Positions 14,286 to 21,893 of a stretch of 21,951 nucleotides of DNA are shown piece after piece. Position 1 is the first letter of the stretch, and each line of letters begins with the position of its first letter. A program made the position numbers and the translations under genes. The stretch spans positions 1-21,951 of the forward strand of contig JAISXM010000079.1 of assembly GCA_031270515.1 (NCBI GenBank), in the 5' to 3' direction. Below the pieces are notes generated by a model that was not told the origin of the DNA, did not search any database, and saw nothing but the letters and a program-made list of their open reading frames with translations. The DNA is from Holosporales bacterium (lineage in GTDB: Bacteria; Pseudomonadota; Alphaproteobacteria; BNTO01).

Positions 14286-16052
14286 GTGCGGAAATCAATG
14301 AGAATACTGGCTGTTGTTGGGGGGCTGTGTGTGTTAGAGGCGAGCTCTGCCACTAGCAGCGGTACGCAACAGCTGCAGTCTGCGAGGATCGTGCAACTGA
14401 TCTGTGATGCAATTGTTCAAGCATTGGGCGCCGCTGAACGCACCCCTGCAGGGCAGGCTAGGGTGTTTACAGTCTTAATGACCACATTAATTGGGTATCT
14501 GAATGGAATATCATCCGGCGAAATAACATTTGACGACAGATTCATAAGCATAATTACGCAAGCGGGTACGGAGTATAGAAGCCCCATTCCCCAAGTAGTC
14601 CAAGACCTGCCCGCGCTAACAGAGCTGATGCCGTACTTAACAAGAGTTCCTGACATAGGAAAACCATATGTACTGTTAGTACCATACCGCCCTCAAGATG
14701 ACGGGCATTACATAGGGATATCCCGTATAGGGCTCAGAATATGGAGGGCTGACCCCGAAAAAGATATGACAGCCTTAGCTATAACATGTTCGTACGTTGT
14801 TGTGGAAGGTTCATCAGTTCGTCCATTAGCAATCTGCGATGTATTCCACACAAGTTACACCAACACCGTAGAATACACGTTCTGTATTAACTCAGAACAA
14901 ACATACAGTACAGTCCGTTTCAACAGGTGTACCTCGTGCAATGCATTGCCAGACAGAACGCAAGTTATTTGCGGCTCGCAGGATGAGCCCTGTGTACATG
15001 AGTACCGCACTAGATGTGTACAAGCTTCTGACTTCCACCCTGAAGTTGAGCGCATAGGACCCGAGGACACAGTAAAACAAACCAATGCGCCATCTGCGGA
15101 TGTAATTGTAGGAAATAGGGCCGGGCATGCACTATTTGAATACTTGGGGCGGATACCGTCCAATATCGGGCGAAGAATGGAGACGTTTGCGACCAAGTAT
15201 GGAGACGCACAGATCCAGTCATGGTACACAGCCGCGATGAGCGAAGCAGTTATAACAGTGCCTGCCCCAACCGCTGTCCCTTCGGCAGAGCAGTTGAGCA
15301 AGAAACGCTCGATGAAGCCAGTTCTAATCACGCCACTCGTTTCACGTCAGGGCCGAACGGAGGAGAAAAATGCACCAATACGGAGACAACCTCTCAAAAT
15401 TTTCCCCACTCAGATAACCCTCACACATTTAGGAGGAAGGCCAATAGAAGCGGTGCGGGTTCCGGTAGGTGCGAATGACAATGCCTGTGCTATGAATGCA
15501 CTAGGACTGACGAAGGAAGAGGATAGAGAATTAAGGCCGCTCTTCTTGCTATGGACAAGAATAGCGTTTGTAGGAATGGGGAGCCCAGTTCCAGAAACTG
15601 ACGAAGGACTAGAATTGCGACGCCGCAGGGACAACTTGTTTTGGAGAGCTATAGCGACACGCTTTGGAAATCGCGTAGAAATCTTTAATGTTACACGGGA
15701 TGGTGTAGCGGATCTCGTAGCCGTACACGAACATGCAGGTAGTATAGAAGATCTGCTAAATGGAACGGATTTCGCAGCCATACGCAGGCCTGAAGAAACG
15801 GTAGAAGGTCTGATGACGCTTACGACGCAGATTGCCACCCGTGGCACAAATACCACCGTACGCGAGCATCCCATACGGATAGCGTACGAAGGGTATCACT
15901 TTACTCCTGTAGTTGAGGAAGGACAGAGGGAGGAGTATATACGACGAAGAGACGCAAACGCGGATGTGCAGGGACCACCATGTTGCACAGCCGGATTACA
16001 GGGCTGGCGAGCCTGGGGGACAGATGCACAGAATCACATGCTCTCGCCATAG
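14286..16052 (+). CDS. exported protein with OTU-like cysteine protease candidate domain
   Basis: 588 residues from the GTG at 14286, chosen because GGGGGGAG stands 8 bases upstream and it puts the signal peptide MRILAVVGGLCVLEASSATS at the very N-terminus; an ATG at 14220 overlaps the previous gene. A middle part (about 210-270) is Cys-rich (RCTSCNALP, VICGSQDEPCVHE). The C-terminal third reads GANDNACAMNALGL (Cys 401) and, 137 residues later, PIRIAYEGYHFTPVV (His 538), with RVEIFNVT between. This D-N-x-C ... I-x-I ... H-aromatic layout is that of OTU-type cysteine proteases, many of which cut ubiquitin. The reading is by eye only; without a search the domain remains a candidate. Second gene of the operon. 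Confidence 0.6.
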   Translation: MRKSMRILAVVGGLCVLEASSATSSGTQQLQSARIVQLICDAIVQALGAAERTPAGQARVFTVLMTTLIGYLNGISSGEITFDDRFISIITQAGTEYRSPIPQVVQDLPALTELMPYLTRVPDIGKPYVLLVPYRPQDDGHYIGISRIGLRIWRADPEKDMTALAITCSYVVVEGSSVRPLAICDVFHTSYTNTVEYTFCINSEQTYSTVRFNRCTSCNALPDRTQVICGSQDEPCVHEYRTRCVQASDFHPEVERIGPEDTVKQTNAPSADVIVGNRAGHALFEYLGRIPSNIGRRMETFATKYGDAQIQSWYTAAMSEAVITVPAPTAVPSAEQLSKKRSMKPVLITPLVSRQGRTEEKNAPIRRQPLKIFPTQITLTHLGGRPIEAVRVPVGANDNACAMNALGLTKEEDRELRPLFLLWTRIAFVGMGSPVPETDEGLELRRRRDNLFWRAIATRFGNRVEIFNVTRDGVADLVAVHEHAGSIEDLLNGTDFAAIRRPEETVEGLMTLTTQIATRGTNTTVREHPIRIAYEGYHFTPVVEEGQREEYIRRRDANADVQGPPCCTAGLQGWRAWGTDAQNHMLSP

Positions 16053-16085
16053 GCCCAGGTTGGAATTATGACGCTAAAAAGGTAA

Positions 16086-16320
16086 CCTCTTGATGCTATA
16101 TAATCACAGTGCAAAAGAAGTTGAGGCTATAATTTGGCAAAAGTGGTTGCATTGTTAACCTTTGCGATGATATAATTATAATTGGCAATGGCACTTCTCC
16201 GCACACCCCCTGGGTGGGTGGGGGTTAGGGATGGCATCCTATCACAAAAAGATTAAAAAATCGTTAATAGCGAAGATAAAAGCCAAATTATTCTAAAGTT
16301 GCGCACATCTATCCTAAATA
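16086..16320 (+). repeat. ~225-bp dispersed element with G-quadruplex motif (right copy)
   Basis: Plus-strand counterpart of 9472-9697, so the two copies stand inverted about 6.4 kb apart. It contains TTGCAT (16147-16152), an 18-base spacer and TATAAT (16171-16176), a good promoter pointing to the G-rich core. The core has GGG runs at 16212, 16216, 16220 (five G) and 16228. It takes up much of the 407-base gene-free stretch 16053-16459; the remainder has two ATTCAACGAGTT direct repeats (from 16368 and 16402) around the palindrome GGGGCGCCCC. Confidence 0.8.
16147..16176 (+). promoter_or_regulatory. promoter-like site inside the dispersed element
   Basis: TTGCAT-18-TATAAT with no ORF behind it. 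The transcript would run through the G-rich core. The left element copy keeps TTGCAT but has lost the -10 box. Confidence 0.4.
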
Positions 16321-16459
16321 ACAAAAAGATTCTCAATTCGTCCTTTCGGTGCTCATGGGGTTCCCATTCAACGAGTTAAATGGGGCGCCCCACGTGCTCA
16401 TTCAACGAGTTTAGGCCCCCCACTCGCGCCCCGGAACTAATTTTGTTTTATAACGGTGA

Positions 16460-17218
16460 TTAATGAGCTAAGTCCATAATCGCTGATATCAACTGGCCTT
16501 CTACATTGCTAATATCATGATTGGTCTCATTTAAACTTGCTTTTATTTCTGCAATTTTCTGATCCAATTCTATCGGAAGCGACCATGTTTTAATCGCGGC
16601 AAGAAGGGGATGGATCGGGCCTAATTCACTTGGGCGTGTTTGCTCAAAAACGCCGATAATATTGCCTACATTTAAATCAATGACTAAGTCAGTGAGTTTC
16701 TGTAAGTCCCCTCGCATAGCAATCCAACTGCGGATTCTTTTATTTAAAAGAAGAGTCGCCTGAACTATGGAACCTTGGTCGTCTAGAAGTAGCTCCGGTG
16801 GGTTGTGCTGGCGGACAGAGGTAAATGCTTCCGTTAAGTCGAGCCTAATGTTACATAGTTGCTTCAATATTGTTGACGAAGAAGCCTCGGCATCGATTAG
16901 TTTATTCCAAATAGAGAGATTTGGTTCCAAATCAATCGTGGTGAAATAGAGGTCCGCGGTGTCGGCGGCGACAACAGCGTCGGCGGCGGCTACAGGGGCG
17001 ACAGGAACTGCAGGAACGACAGGAGCTGCAGGAACGATAGGAGCGTCGAGAGCGACAAGGGCATCTGCGGCGACTGCGGCGACTGCGGCAACTGTTGCAT
17101 CTGGATCGACAATGGCGACTGCGACATCTGGGGTATCTGCTGCATCTGCGGCTGCTCCAGAGGATTGAAGCATTAGCGTTGCGCAACTAAATGTTGCAAT
17201 ATGAGTTAAATATTTCAT
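16460..17218 (-). CDS. exported protein with Ala/Val/Pro-rich linker
   Basis: 252 residues. MKYLTHIATFSCATLMLQSSGAAA is a signal peptide. Residues about 25-88 are almost only Ala, Val, Pro and Asp in short irregular repeats (like VPAAPVVPAVPVAPV), an extended low-complexity linker. Residues about 90-252 look like a mainly helical domain (LQKLTDLVIDLNVGNIIG; LDQKIAEIKASLNETNHDIS) of no family I know. The Ala-rich part is encoded by near-repetitive DNA prone to length change. It is alone on its strand before the anmK-like gene, and its upstream region has only a weak ribosome site. An exported or surface role is likely; more cannot be said. Confidence 0.72.
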   Translation of the reverse strand: MKYLTHIATFSCATLMLQSSGAAADAADTPDVAVAIVDPDATVAAVAAVAADALVALDAPIVPAAPVVPAVPVAPVAAADAVVAADTADLYFTTIDLEPNLSIWNKLIDAEASSSTILKQLCNIRLDLTEAFTSVRQHNPPELLLDDQGSIVQATLLLNKRIRSWIAMRGDLQKLTDLVIDLNVGNIIGVFEQTRPSELGPIHPLLAAIKTWSLPIELDQKIAEIKASLNETNHDISNVEGQLISAIMDLAH

Positions 17219-17337
17219 TTTTTCGTCTCAATATACAGGAACACTCATTCATAATTAGCATATTGATTGTTAACAAATGGTTAACGATTGGAACAGTTTT
17301 TTAATCTTTGATTTCGTTGCAAATGGCGTAAACAAAA

Positions 17338-17434
17338 CCGCCTCTCCCTCCGTCGCGCAAACATCAAAGCCGCCGACCCTCTCCGTCGCACAACAAAGCC
17401 GCCTCCGTCGCGCAAACACTACCGCCGCCTCCTC
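17338..17434. repeat. degenerate ~23-32-bp tandem repeat at the anmK-like stop
   Basis: CCGCCTC/CCGCCG recurs at 17338, 17370, 17399 and 17422, each of the first three units containing CTCCGTCGC and CAAAC or CAACA. The array ends at the stop codon of the anmK-like gene and is otherwise noncoding. Confidence 0.65.
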
Positions 17435-18527
17435 ACGCTGCGGCGCTCCCAAACGGCATAACCAACCTTCCGCACACAAGACTCACGCCCGTCGTCGCCT
17501 CGAACGAAATCGGCTGCGCATTTAAAAAGCGCACCGCGTTATACGCCGCCTGTTCGGATTGTTCAAACTGGTAATTCCACGAAATATCCTTCGGGCCCAG
17601 CACCACAAGGGAGCGACTCAACAGCGACTTTAAGAACGAGTTCTGCGCGCTGGTGCCTATCAAAATCGCCGTCTTGGCTCCCGAATATTCGCCAATCGCG
17701 TTCTCCATCAGCTGCGACACAAACGCTGTGAGCGTCGCGACTCCATCCAAAGGCGTCATATAATAGCAGTCCTTTGTATATGGAATAAACTTGTCGACGT
17801 CGCACAGCGCCGCAGGCACCGGCTTGGTTTTATTGGCGCGACACCATTGGTTCAAAACACTGCAGTTGATTTCCCCGCGCCCCCCCATGCGCCCATCCGT
17901 GTCGTCGGCTTGAAATACGTGCTGCGTAAACTCGTTAATGAGGCTCATCCCTGGACCAGCTTCAAACGCGATTAATTCCTCGTCCGAAACGATAGTGACT
18001 TGTGCCGCATTTGACGCATCGATTACCGCAATTTTTGCGCAATTGCGCAGGAGCTTCTTTTCCAAGGCGGCCAGAAACACGCCCTGGTAATACGGCGCCC
18101 CTATAAACGCGCCATTCCCTCCAGCGCTGATATCTGTAGCATGGAAGTCGTACACCGTTGGGATTTTTAGTTTGTTCGCTAGGATTTCCGCCGCGCCAAC
18201 ATATCGCACGGCTCGTCCTCGGACTTGGATCGGTTGGCCATACAAGCCGATGATTGAGGGGACTTCTTTCACTTTGTCGATGACCATTTGGCTTGCTTGC
18301 GCGAACCAGCACGAAAGTTCCTCGCTCAATTCACGTATGTTTAGTGGCGCCGTCGCTTGTAGGTGTTCTGATCTTTGTAATGCGAATAATTTTTTCCGAA
18401 GGGATCCTGAATATGGAAGGTACAGTGACATGCCGAAATCTACGATTTTGCATCCGTTCGTAAAGATCAACGATACCTGCGCGCCGTCCATATCTCCTGC
18501 GATTCCTAAGGCCCATAGAGATTCCAT
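17433..18527 (-). CDS. anmK: AnmK-like anhydro-N-acetylmuramic acid kinase, diverged
   Basis: 364 residues, the usual length for AnmK, which phosphorylates anhydro-MurNAc from recycled peptidoglycan to MurNAc-6-phosphate. Recognisable blocks: GLYGQPIQVRG (HGQT region), VYDFHATDISAGGNGAF (125-141, canonical DFRxxD.A.GGQGAP, with the acidic Asp kept), AFEAGPGMSLI (FDTGPGN), PLDGVATLTAF and ILIGTSAQNSFL. Several signature motifs are altered: the N-terminal G.MSGTS.DG is GIAGDMDG, NIGGIAN is IDASNAAQ, and the PKSTGRE region is not seen. It may be a low-activity or repurposed kinase. ATG with AAGGA 7 bases upstream. Neighbours give no peptidoglycan context. Confidence 0.72.
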   Translation of the reverse strand: MESLWALGIAGDMDGAQVSLIFTNGCKIVDFGMSLYLPYSGSLRKKLFALQRSEHLQATAPLNIRELSEELSCWFAQASQMVIDKVKEVPSIIGLYGQPIQVRGRAVRYVGAAEILANKLKIPTVYDFHATDISAGGNGAFIGAPYYQGVFLAALEKKLLRNCAKIAVIDASNAAQVTIVSDEELIAFEAGPGMSLINEFTQHVFQADDTDGRMGGRGEINCSVLNQWCRANKTKPVPAALCDVDKFIPYTKDCYYMTPLDGVATLTAFVSQLMENAIGEYSGAKTAILIGTSAQNSFLKSLLSRSLVVLGPKDISWNYQFEQSEQAAYNAVRFLNAQPISFEATTGVSLVCGRLVMPFGSAAA

Positions 18528-18546
18528 AACGAAGTCCTTCTTTCAT

Positions 18547-18692
18547 TAGAGTTCCTTCGAAACCTTCAGAATCGAGTTTTTCGGCAGGAGGCGCGGAGCG
18601 CAGAAGCGGAGTGTACTCAAACGTACATGAGCATTCGAGCACCGAACCGACAAACCGAAAAATTGATTCTGAAGAGTTACGAAAGAACTCTA
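18547..18692. mobile_element. Tc1-mariner/IS630-type MITE flanked by TA
   Basis: About 146 bp with ~38-bp imperfect terminal inverted repeats: TAGAGTTCCTTCG ... TTCAGAATC ... TTTTTCGG on the left and its inverse on the right. Both ends are TA, the target duplication of IS630/mariner transposases. No ORF inside. Inserted 19 bases upstream of the anmK-like start, in the 312-base spacer 18528-18839. Confidence 0.75.
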
Positions 18693-18764
18693 TTAATTAC
18701 TAGCCGAGTTCTCTAAGAGTATCATAACCTTTAAGAAAATCAGTAGGTAATATTATTAGGTGGG

Positions 18765-18794
18765 TTGAAAAACTAGCGAGGCGTGTAGTATAAT
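18765..18794 (+). promoter_or_regulatory. strong promoter of the lyase-like gene
   Basis: TTGAAA (18765-18770), 18-base spacer, TATAAT (18789-18794), 45 bases before the chosen ATG. Confidence 0.7.
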
Positions 18795-18839
18795 ATAAGT
18801 ATAGCAAGTGCGTTTATACTAAATATGGAGCGGATGTAT

Positions 18840-20696
18840 ATGGAGAATGTCGTGATATACAAATTGCATGTGTTTTACAACTTGATTATAATGTTTGTTT
18901 CAGTTTTTCAAGCGACCAGCTGTTTCGGGAGCATTTTGCCGCCCCCAGAAGGGCGGCCAGAGGGGCGACCAGATGATTGCGCAACCCATGAGGGCCGTTC
19001 CATAAAAAGAGAGTTTCCTTTTGTTGACGTAAGCGCGCTCATTTCACACCATGGCTATAAATTTTTGGACACTTGCAAAATGGCGTATCCACCGTACAAA
19101 AAACAGTATGTTCAAGACGCTCTTTCGTCGACGACACAGCACCCACTTTACGCGCTCATGGAGAAAACGCGCAATTCGCATACGGCGCTGTCGTGGCTTG
19201 CGTTATATTGCCATGAAAGGGGGAATTTGCTTGCGAAGTGTCGCGAAGTCGCAATGCGCATAATGCTTAGCCCAAGGGTAGCTCCGAATCAGAACCTTCG
19301 TAATTTTTTCCTAATGATATACGCGGATCGCCAACCTTCGGAGCAAAGCCTCTGTGTGTGCGCACACCGTGCCGTTCGGTCTATTCTTCCTGATTTTTCG
19401 GTGATTAATGCCAATCGGCAGCCGCAGGGCCTGATTAGCTATACGCATGCCTATCTAGCGTTACAAGCTGAATTCGATAATTTCGAAATGTCAGAGTATT
19501 CCGCGCTCGAGTTCATAAAAATGTGCGCGGGGGTTTTTGTGGATCCAACGCTTGGGATGGCGCCGAACCCATTTGTGCAAAAGATACTGGATGCGCCGCG
19601 TTGGGCTGATATTGGGGCGATTGAAATACTAGATGAGCGTGAAGCAATTGATAACAAAGAACTAATAACTTTGTATAACGACTTGATCGACTTAAGTTAC
19701 ACTTCATCTGTTTACAGATTTTGGGAAGCATTCAACATAAAGTATGGATGCACTTCAATAGACTGGATAAACAGCGGGGAGTTGTTGACATCAACGCGAG
19801 ACTTTTTCGATCAGGCAATGCTTTTACGCGATGGGAGTACTGTGTTTATAGAGTCATCCTCTGGGGAGCAATCTGGGGTTATAATATTTCCGTTGCGCTT
19901 GGATCTTTGCGGGCGCGTATTGGACGGGCCAGGGGCGTTTTGGGTGTTTGCGCCGTGGAAACTAATCCCTCGCAAGTACACGGCCCCGAGCACTTTGCAC
20001 TCGAGCTCCTCCTTATTGCCCGCTCGGGGGGCGCGTGGCGCGGCGCGCGGCAATTTTGCAGTCCCGCAGACTTGGAAGGCGCACGTTAGCGTGTACCCCA
20101 GCGCAGCAAGAACCGTGTTCGAATCGCTGCATCATATTCTTCTCGAATCTTGTCAACATGGGGTGGGGTTCAAGGTGAACTATAGCCTTCCTGCGATGCG
20201 TTCACTGTATTTGTTTTCAATGTATAGCTTTGAGGTTAGCCAATTTGGCAAATGGATTACCATGTATCCTCATAATGATGTGCAATGTAATGTGCTGGCT
20301 GACTCAATAAACAGTTCATTGCTCGCGGCAATACGTTCGGGGGAAGTCAATCCAGCCACAGACTTTGTTCCTCTGGTTGGGGATGCGCAGTACGGAACGT
20401 CTGGAGGAGTGTTTATTCGAAATGGGGCGAGCCAGAACAGATATGTGCCAAGCAATGACGAACCGTGGTTACACGGAAACGTTACGTTCCACGGCATGCC
20501 GTATTATACGTTAAATGCAGACGACATACTTGTTGTGTTTAGCACTCTGGCTCCGTCTAGAATACCTAACGTGCCAATTGCTCATCCGAATGCGTTGTGT
20601 CCAAAGCATGTGGACGCCGTCAACAATGTAATCGCGCGAAGAGATAAAGTCAGCGAGTTTAACGCATTTCGGATTCGATATGGGCTGCTGCAGTAG
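18840..20696 (+). CDS. exported protein with OspF/SpvC-like phosphothreonine lyase candidate domain
   Basis: 618 residues from the ATG at 18840, preferred over ATGs at 18825 and 18834 because GGAG lies 9 bases before it. The N-terminus (YKLHVFYNLIIMFVSVFQATSC) is hydrophobic, a signal peptide or anchor, then a Pro/Gly/Arg stretch. The C-terminal ~200 residues hold WKAHVSV (Lys 413, His 415), GFKV (Lys 445), GKWITMYPHND (Tyr 476) and IRNGASQNR (Arg 527, Arg 534). In SpvC the corresponding residues, from memory, are K104, H106, K136, Y158, R213 and R220; the His-Lys step of 30 and the Arg-Arg step of 7 are the same. Such enzymes remove phosphate from phosphothreonine by beta-elimination, inactivating host MAP kinases. 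Lyase domains of LanKC enzymes and the HopA1 group are alternatives. Residues 40-400 match nothing I know. Confidence 0.6.
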   Translation: MENVVIYKLHVFYNLIIMFVSVFQATSCFGSILPPPEGRPEGRPDDCATHEGRSIKREFPFVDVSALISHHGYKFLDTCKMAYPPYKKQYVQDALSSTTQHPLYALMEKTRNSHTALSWLALYCHERGNLLAKCREVAMRIMLSPRVAPNQNLRNFFLMIYADRQPSEQSLCVCAHRAVRSILPDFSVINANRQPQGLISYTHAYLALQAEFDNFEMSEYSALEFIKMCAGVFVDPTLGMAPNPFVQKILDAPRWADIGAIEILDEREAIDNKELITLYNDLIDLSYTSSVYRFWEAFNIKYGCTSIDWINSGELLTSTRDFFDQAMLLRDGSTVFIESSSGEQSGVIIFPLRLDLCGRVLDGPGAFWVFAPWKLIPRKYTAPSTLHSSSSLLPARGARGAARGNFAVPQTWKAHVSVYPSAARTVFESLHHILLESCQHGVGFKVNYSLPAMRSLYLFSMYSFEVSQFGKWITMYPHNDVQCNVLADSINSSLLAAIRSGEVNPATDFVPLVGDAQYGTSGGVFIRNGASQNRYVPSNDEPWLHGNVTFHGMPYYTLNADDILVVFSTLAPSRIPNVPIAHPNALCPKHVDAVNNVIARRDKVSEFNAFRIRYGLLQ

Positions 20697-20735
20697 TATG
20701 GGAAATTAGGGGCAAATCCACAAAGGGGCAATTAT

Positions 20736-21809
20736 CTATATCCACCATTGAGTAAAAGTTTGCTTCGGGTTTGTCAGCTCCACTGATTCGCCTATCATCG
20801 GCGTAATCAAGCGGAAATGTTTCCCCGCAGCCAACTTTAGGATGCGAGCAATTGGTTCATTCCAATTGTGCGTCGATAACGAAAATTTTGCATAATGCAC
20901 AGGCAGCAGAGTCTTCGCCTTGAGGTCTTCCGCAGCTTGTACTACTTCTTGCGGATGCATATGAATTTGGCTCCAATTCTTGTTATATTGGCCATTCTCC
21001 AATATTGCCAAGTCAATCTCCCCAAATCTATTCCCAATTTCCGCGAAGTGCGGCCCATATCCGCCATCTCCGCCGATGTACACCTTAAACCCCGACGGCG
21101 TCTCTAGCAAAAACGACGCCCATAACGTCTTATTTTGGTGCCTTCCTCGGCGGGACCAATGCCGGGCGGTCAAACAGTAAATATTGAATCCATCTATTTC
21201 AATGTTATCGTTCCAATCCATCTCAATTATTCGCGCTGGATCAATGCCAAACCTTTCGAGATGCTCGCCAACGCCCAGAGGGCATATGACGTAGCGAAAG
21301 CGCAACTTAGTTATGGTGTTATAGTCCAAATGGTCCCAATGATCATGCGTAATGAACACATAATCCAGTTCGGGTATCTCTTCTGGCTTGTACACATTGC
21401 TGCCGCGAAACGCCCGCGGAAAGCAAGGGATCGGCGACGAAACCTCGCTTAGCACTGGGTCAACTGCGATGCGATTGCCCGACATTTGTGTAAAATACGA
21501 CGAATGCCCAAACCACACCAGCGCGTCCCCACGGAGGGCGTGCAGGTCCGTTTTTTTTGATGGAATGACAACCTTGCTCCTGCCCTGTCGCTTGGCAAGC
21601 TTGCGCAACACCTTGGACGCAGCGTGAGGCACATATGCTTTGAGCGGCAGGATGTTGTGAAAGTGCCCGTCCTTGTAGTTGCTAGATTTCTGGATTCGCT
21701 CGAGGCGCTTTCCTTTGGGGTCGCAGCCAAATTTAGGGTGCAGGATATGGCGTGCGATGCAAGTGGTGAAACATAGTACAAGTGCATTAATTATGATCCA
21801 GTATTTCAT
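20736..21809 (-). CDS. metallo-beta-lactamase-fold hydrolase (UlaG/NAPE-PLD/RomA-like)
   Basis: 357 residues. Metal-binding residues of the fold are present: THDHWDH (154-160), ARHWSRRG (His 217), GGDGGY (Asp 248) and PVHYAKFSLSTHNWNEP (His 305). VWFGHSSYF (98-106), AVDPVLSE and NGQYN ... MHPQE are typical of the branch that includes NAPE-hydrolysing phospholipase D and RomA-like proteins, which cleave phosphodiester or similar bonds using zinc. The first ~19 residues (MKYWIIINALVLCFTTCIA) are a signal peptide or membrane anchor, so it probably acts in the periplasm or on the inner membrane. The substrate is unknown. Monocistronic; converges on the lyase-like gene with 39 bases between the stops. 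Confidence 0.88.
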   Translation of the reverse strand: MKYWIIINALVLCFTTCIARHILHPKFGCDPKGKRLERIQKSSNYKDGHFHNILPLKAYVPHAASKVLRKLAKRQGRSKVVIPSKKTDLHALRGDALVWFGHSSYFTQMSGNRIAVDPVLSEVSSPIPCFPRAFRGSNVYKPEEIPELDYVFITHDHWDHLDYNTITKLRFRYVICPLGVGEHLERFGIDPARIIEMDWNDNIEIDGFNIYCLTARHWSRRGRHQNKTLWASFLLETPSGFKVYIGGDGGYGPHFAEIGNRFGEIDLAILENGQYNKNWSQIHMHPQEVVQAAEDLKAKTLLPVHYAKFSLSTHNWNEPIARILKLAAGKHFRLITPMIGESVELTNPKQTFTQWWI

Positions 21810-21893
21810 TTTACTTATGATAATGTGTGCTTTCGTGAACTAATATATGTGCCGACTACTTCACCTAACGCGGGGCGAGTATTTAAAAGGGAT

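Noticed and set aside
16366..16430. ATTCAACGAGTT repeats with GGGGCGCCCC as an operator or terminator
   Set aside because: Two direct repeats and a short palindrome are present, but there is no U-run, no matching gene start and no known site to compare with.
16928..17186. Ala-rich and Arg/Ser-rich ORFs on both strands around 16.9-17.2 kb
   Set aside because: They are mirror readings of the Ala/Val/Pro linker DNA of the 16460-17218 gene, without start signals.
18840..20696. Class III lanthipeptide synthetase (LanKC)
   Set aside because: The C-terminal motifs resemble its lyase domain, but no kinase or cyclase domain follows and no precursor peptide is nearby.
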